DNA of 14,483 nt from Anaerolineae bacterium (GTDB lineage: Bacteria; Chloroflexota; Anaerolineae; B4-G1). The DNA is taken from positions 1 through 14,483 of the forward strand of contig JAUWOI010000049.1 in the NCBI GenBank assembly GCA_030612185.1, written 5' to 3'. A program made the position numbers and the translations under genes. The notes beneath the pieces are model-generated. The model had not been told where the DNA came from and searched no databases. It worked only from the letters and a program-made list of their open reading frames with translations. Positions 13,426-14,483 of the stretch are shown piece by piece (within the stretch, counting starts at the first letter, position 1; every line of letters starts with the position of its first letter).

Positions 13426-14076
13426 TCACCTGAGAAACCGCCCATGCTCCAGGAAGCAAACTGTCTGTTCGATCACTTCAGGACTGTTCATAATGAAGGG
13501 ATGGACCTGGGGCACAATTAGAAAGTCTGCCATACCTTCAACCTTTGACCTCTCCACCGACACCCTTCCGTCATCTTCGCCTGGAATCAGGTGAGAGAGA
13601 ATCAGATTCAGGCTTCTGTTCCCGACAATGATACCGAGTTCAAAGTCCACAGCACCCAGCGTTATCGGAACACTCGATGAGTCAGTTCCAAGTTGTTGTC
13701 CCGATGGACCTGTCACGATCTTAAAAAGAATGTTGTCCCTGAGGTTATCCACCAACTCACTCCCCTGATTTGGTGGGCTAAGCATTACGACGCGACCGAG
13801 GTTGTGCAGTTGGTTCTCCTTCAGGTAGTAACGAAGAACGATCCCGCCCAAGGAGTGAGTCACAAAATGAATTCTTTCCTCGTCAGCACAATCAGTATGG
13901 CACTGGTGAATCGTTTTTCCGACATACTCAGCCAGGTACTCGATGGGGTATTTGCTGGAAGGGTAATCAATATTGATGACGTGGAACTCAAGCCCTGACA
14001 GGTTGCCTTCCAGTGCCCGCATAGATCTGCTTGTGCGTCCTAATCCATGAAGCAACACAGCATGATCATTTGGCAT
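13426..14076 (-). CDS. alpha/beta hydrolase (lipase/esterase-like)
   Basis: The product has 216 residues from the ATG at 14076 (a TTG at 14118 is possible but adds a non-homologous extension). The oxyanion-hole HGLGRTSRSM (10-19), nucleophile elbow THSLGG (Ser75), MLSPPNQGSE (98-107), PGEDDGRVSVE (Asp168 or Asp169) and VPQVHPFIM (His192) give a complete Ser-Asp-His triad. There is no signal peptide. Similar PGAP1/DUF676-like hydrolases are common in bacteria; the substrate cannot be read. It lies just after the methyltransferase stop (14119) in a region with lower GC than the core genes, which suggests acquisition by transfer. Confidence 0.85.
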   Translation of the reverse strand: MPNDHAVLLHGLGRTSRSMRALEGNLSGLEFHVINIDYPSSKYPIEYLAEYVGKTIHQCHTDCADEERIHFVTHSLGGIVLRYYLKENQLHNLGRVVMLSPPNQGSELVDNLRDNILFKIVTGPSGQQLGTDSSSVPITLGAVDFELGIIVGNRSLNLILSHLIPGEDDGRVSVERSKVEGMADFLIVPQVHPFIMNSPEVIEQTVCFLEHGRFLR

Positions 14077-14118
14077 TCCTTCTTGATCTCCACCAGACTG
14101 TGATAAACAGGCTACCAA

Positions 14119-14483
14119 TCAACAAGAATTCGCCTCCCCTTTTCTGGCAACGAACAGAAGATGAAGCCCCATCCCCAATAACTCGGGCCTTGTACAAACC
14201 TCCAGTTCTAACTTCTTCAACTCTTCCCACTTTCCTTGCTCATGATACGAACGGGCATCTATTGTATCCCCAAAGGTCGGAGTCGAAGCTACTTCTAGCA
14301 CCTCACAGCCGTGCTTTTCCAATAGCCCGGTCATCTCATCCACCGTATAGAGGTGCGTCCTCGGTCCCATGCCACAGTAGCACTCGCTGCTCCTGTAGAT
14401 TTCAATCGCTTCATCTAGTAGCCCATTTGCCAGTTTCATCCTCATAAACCCTAACTTTGAGTCACAACCGATAATCAGAATCG
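14119..14483 (-). CDS. methyltransferase, C-terminal part (runs off the right edge)
   Basis: The frame is open from the stop at 14121-14119 to the end of the window, about 120 residues. It has ILIIGCDSKLG, then GMGPRTHLYTVDEMTGLLEKHGCEVLEVASTPTFGD and KWEELKKLELEVCTRPELLGMGLHLLFVARK. This is the pattern of the last strands of class I SAM methyltransferases, where HLYTxDEMxxLLEKxG precedes the last beta strand. The SAM-binding motif lies beyond the window. An ATG at 14445 could be read as a start, but the upstream codons remain open and fit the fold, so a fragment is more likely. The gene is joined to the hydrolase; together they look like a two-gene modification or degradation unit. Confidence 0.65.
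   Translation of the reverse strand, partial: ILIIGCDSKLGFMRMKLANGLLDEAIEIYRSSECYCGMGPRTHLYTVDEMTGLLEKHGCEVLEVASTPTFGDTIDARSYHEQGKWEELKKLELEVCTRPELLGMGLHLLFVARKGEANSC

Noticed and set aside
1..14483. CRISPR array, tRNA, rRNA, transposase, toxin-antitoxin or phage genes
   Set aside because: No spaced direct repeats of CRISPR size, no tRNA-like cloverleaf and no such protein families were seen in any frame.

Overview
The window looks like a chromosomal segment of a GC-rich, uncultured bacterium, most plausibly a member of the Chloroflexota (Anaerolineae-like). The reasons are a primosome pair with a DnaD-like protein next to a DnaC-like ATPase, an Elp3 of the bacterial radical SAM/GNAT type, the order rpsU-yqeY-pgpH-ybeY-dgkA-greA, and dispersed hairpin repeats that translate as PEPVEGS, SPRFGEGPG and CEERSDEA. 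The lineage is an inference; there is no rRNA or tRNA here to settle it. Almost everything is on the minus strand; only elp3 (1404-3025) is on plus.

Reading the minus strand from high to low coordinates: (a) 13426-14483 is a visibly AT-richer accessory patch with the C-terminal part of a methyltransferase and an alpha/beta hydrolase. (b) 11339-13335 is a two-gene helicase-loading unit: a DnaD-like primosome protein, possibly leaderless, overlapping by ATGA an unusual DnaC-like protein with two AAA+ modules in one chain. (c) 11112-11338 holds a roughly 100-bp inverted-repeat element and the promoter of the next unit. (d) 7481-11084 carries two paralogous secreted lipoproteins, a DUF2061 membrane protein, the tRNA methylthiotransferase mtaB and a CBS-CBS-ACT protein. 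(e) 3147-7402 is a core housekeeping operon from a consensus sigma-70 promoter: rpsU, yqeY, an intrinsic terminator that could act as an attenuator, then pgpH (c-di-AMP phosphodiesterase-like), ybeY (rRNA processing), dgkA (lipid kinase) and greA (transcript cleavage factor). (f) 1-1392 holds a class I methyltransferase with a probable leaderless promoter, a truncated DUF58 gene and the first 39 codons of a lipoprotein.

The points most worth a second look are the tandem AAA+ helicase-loader protein with a degenerate second sensor-1 site; two different dispersed hairpin repeats inserted in frame inside coding sequences (the methyltransferase and mtaB); a one-base frameshift in elp3; the terminator just in front of pgpH; and the rpsU promoter, whose -35 box contains the stop codon of the upstream gene. 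I found no CRISPR array, defence island, phage or transposase gene, and no clear evidence of a wholly new system. No stretch longer than 300 bases lacks a gene.
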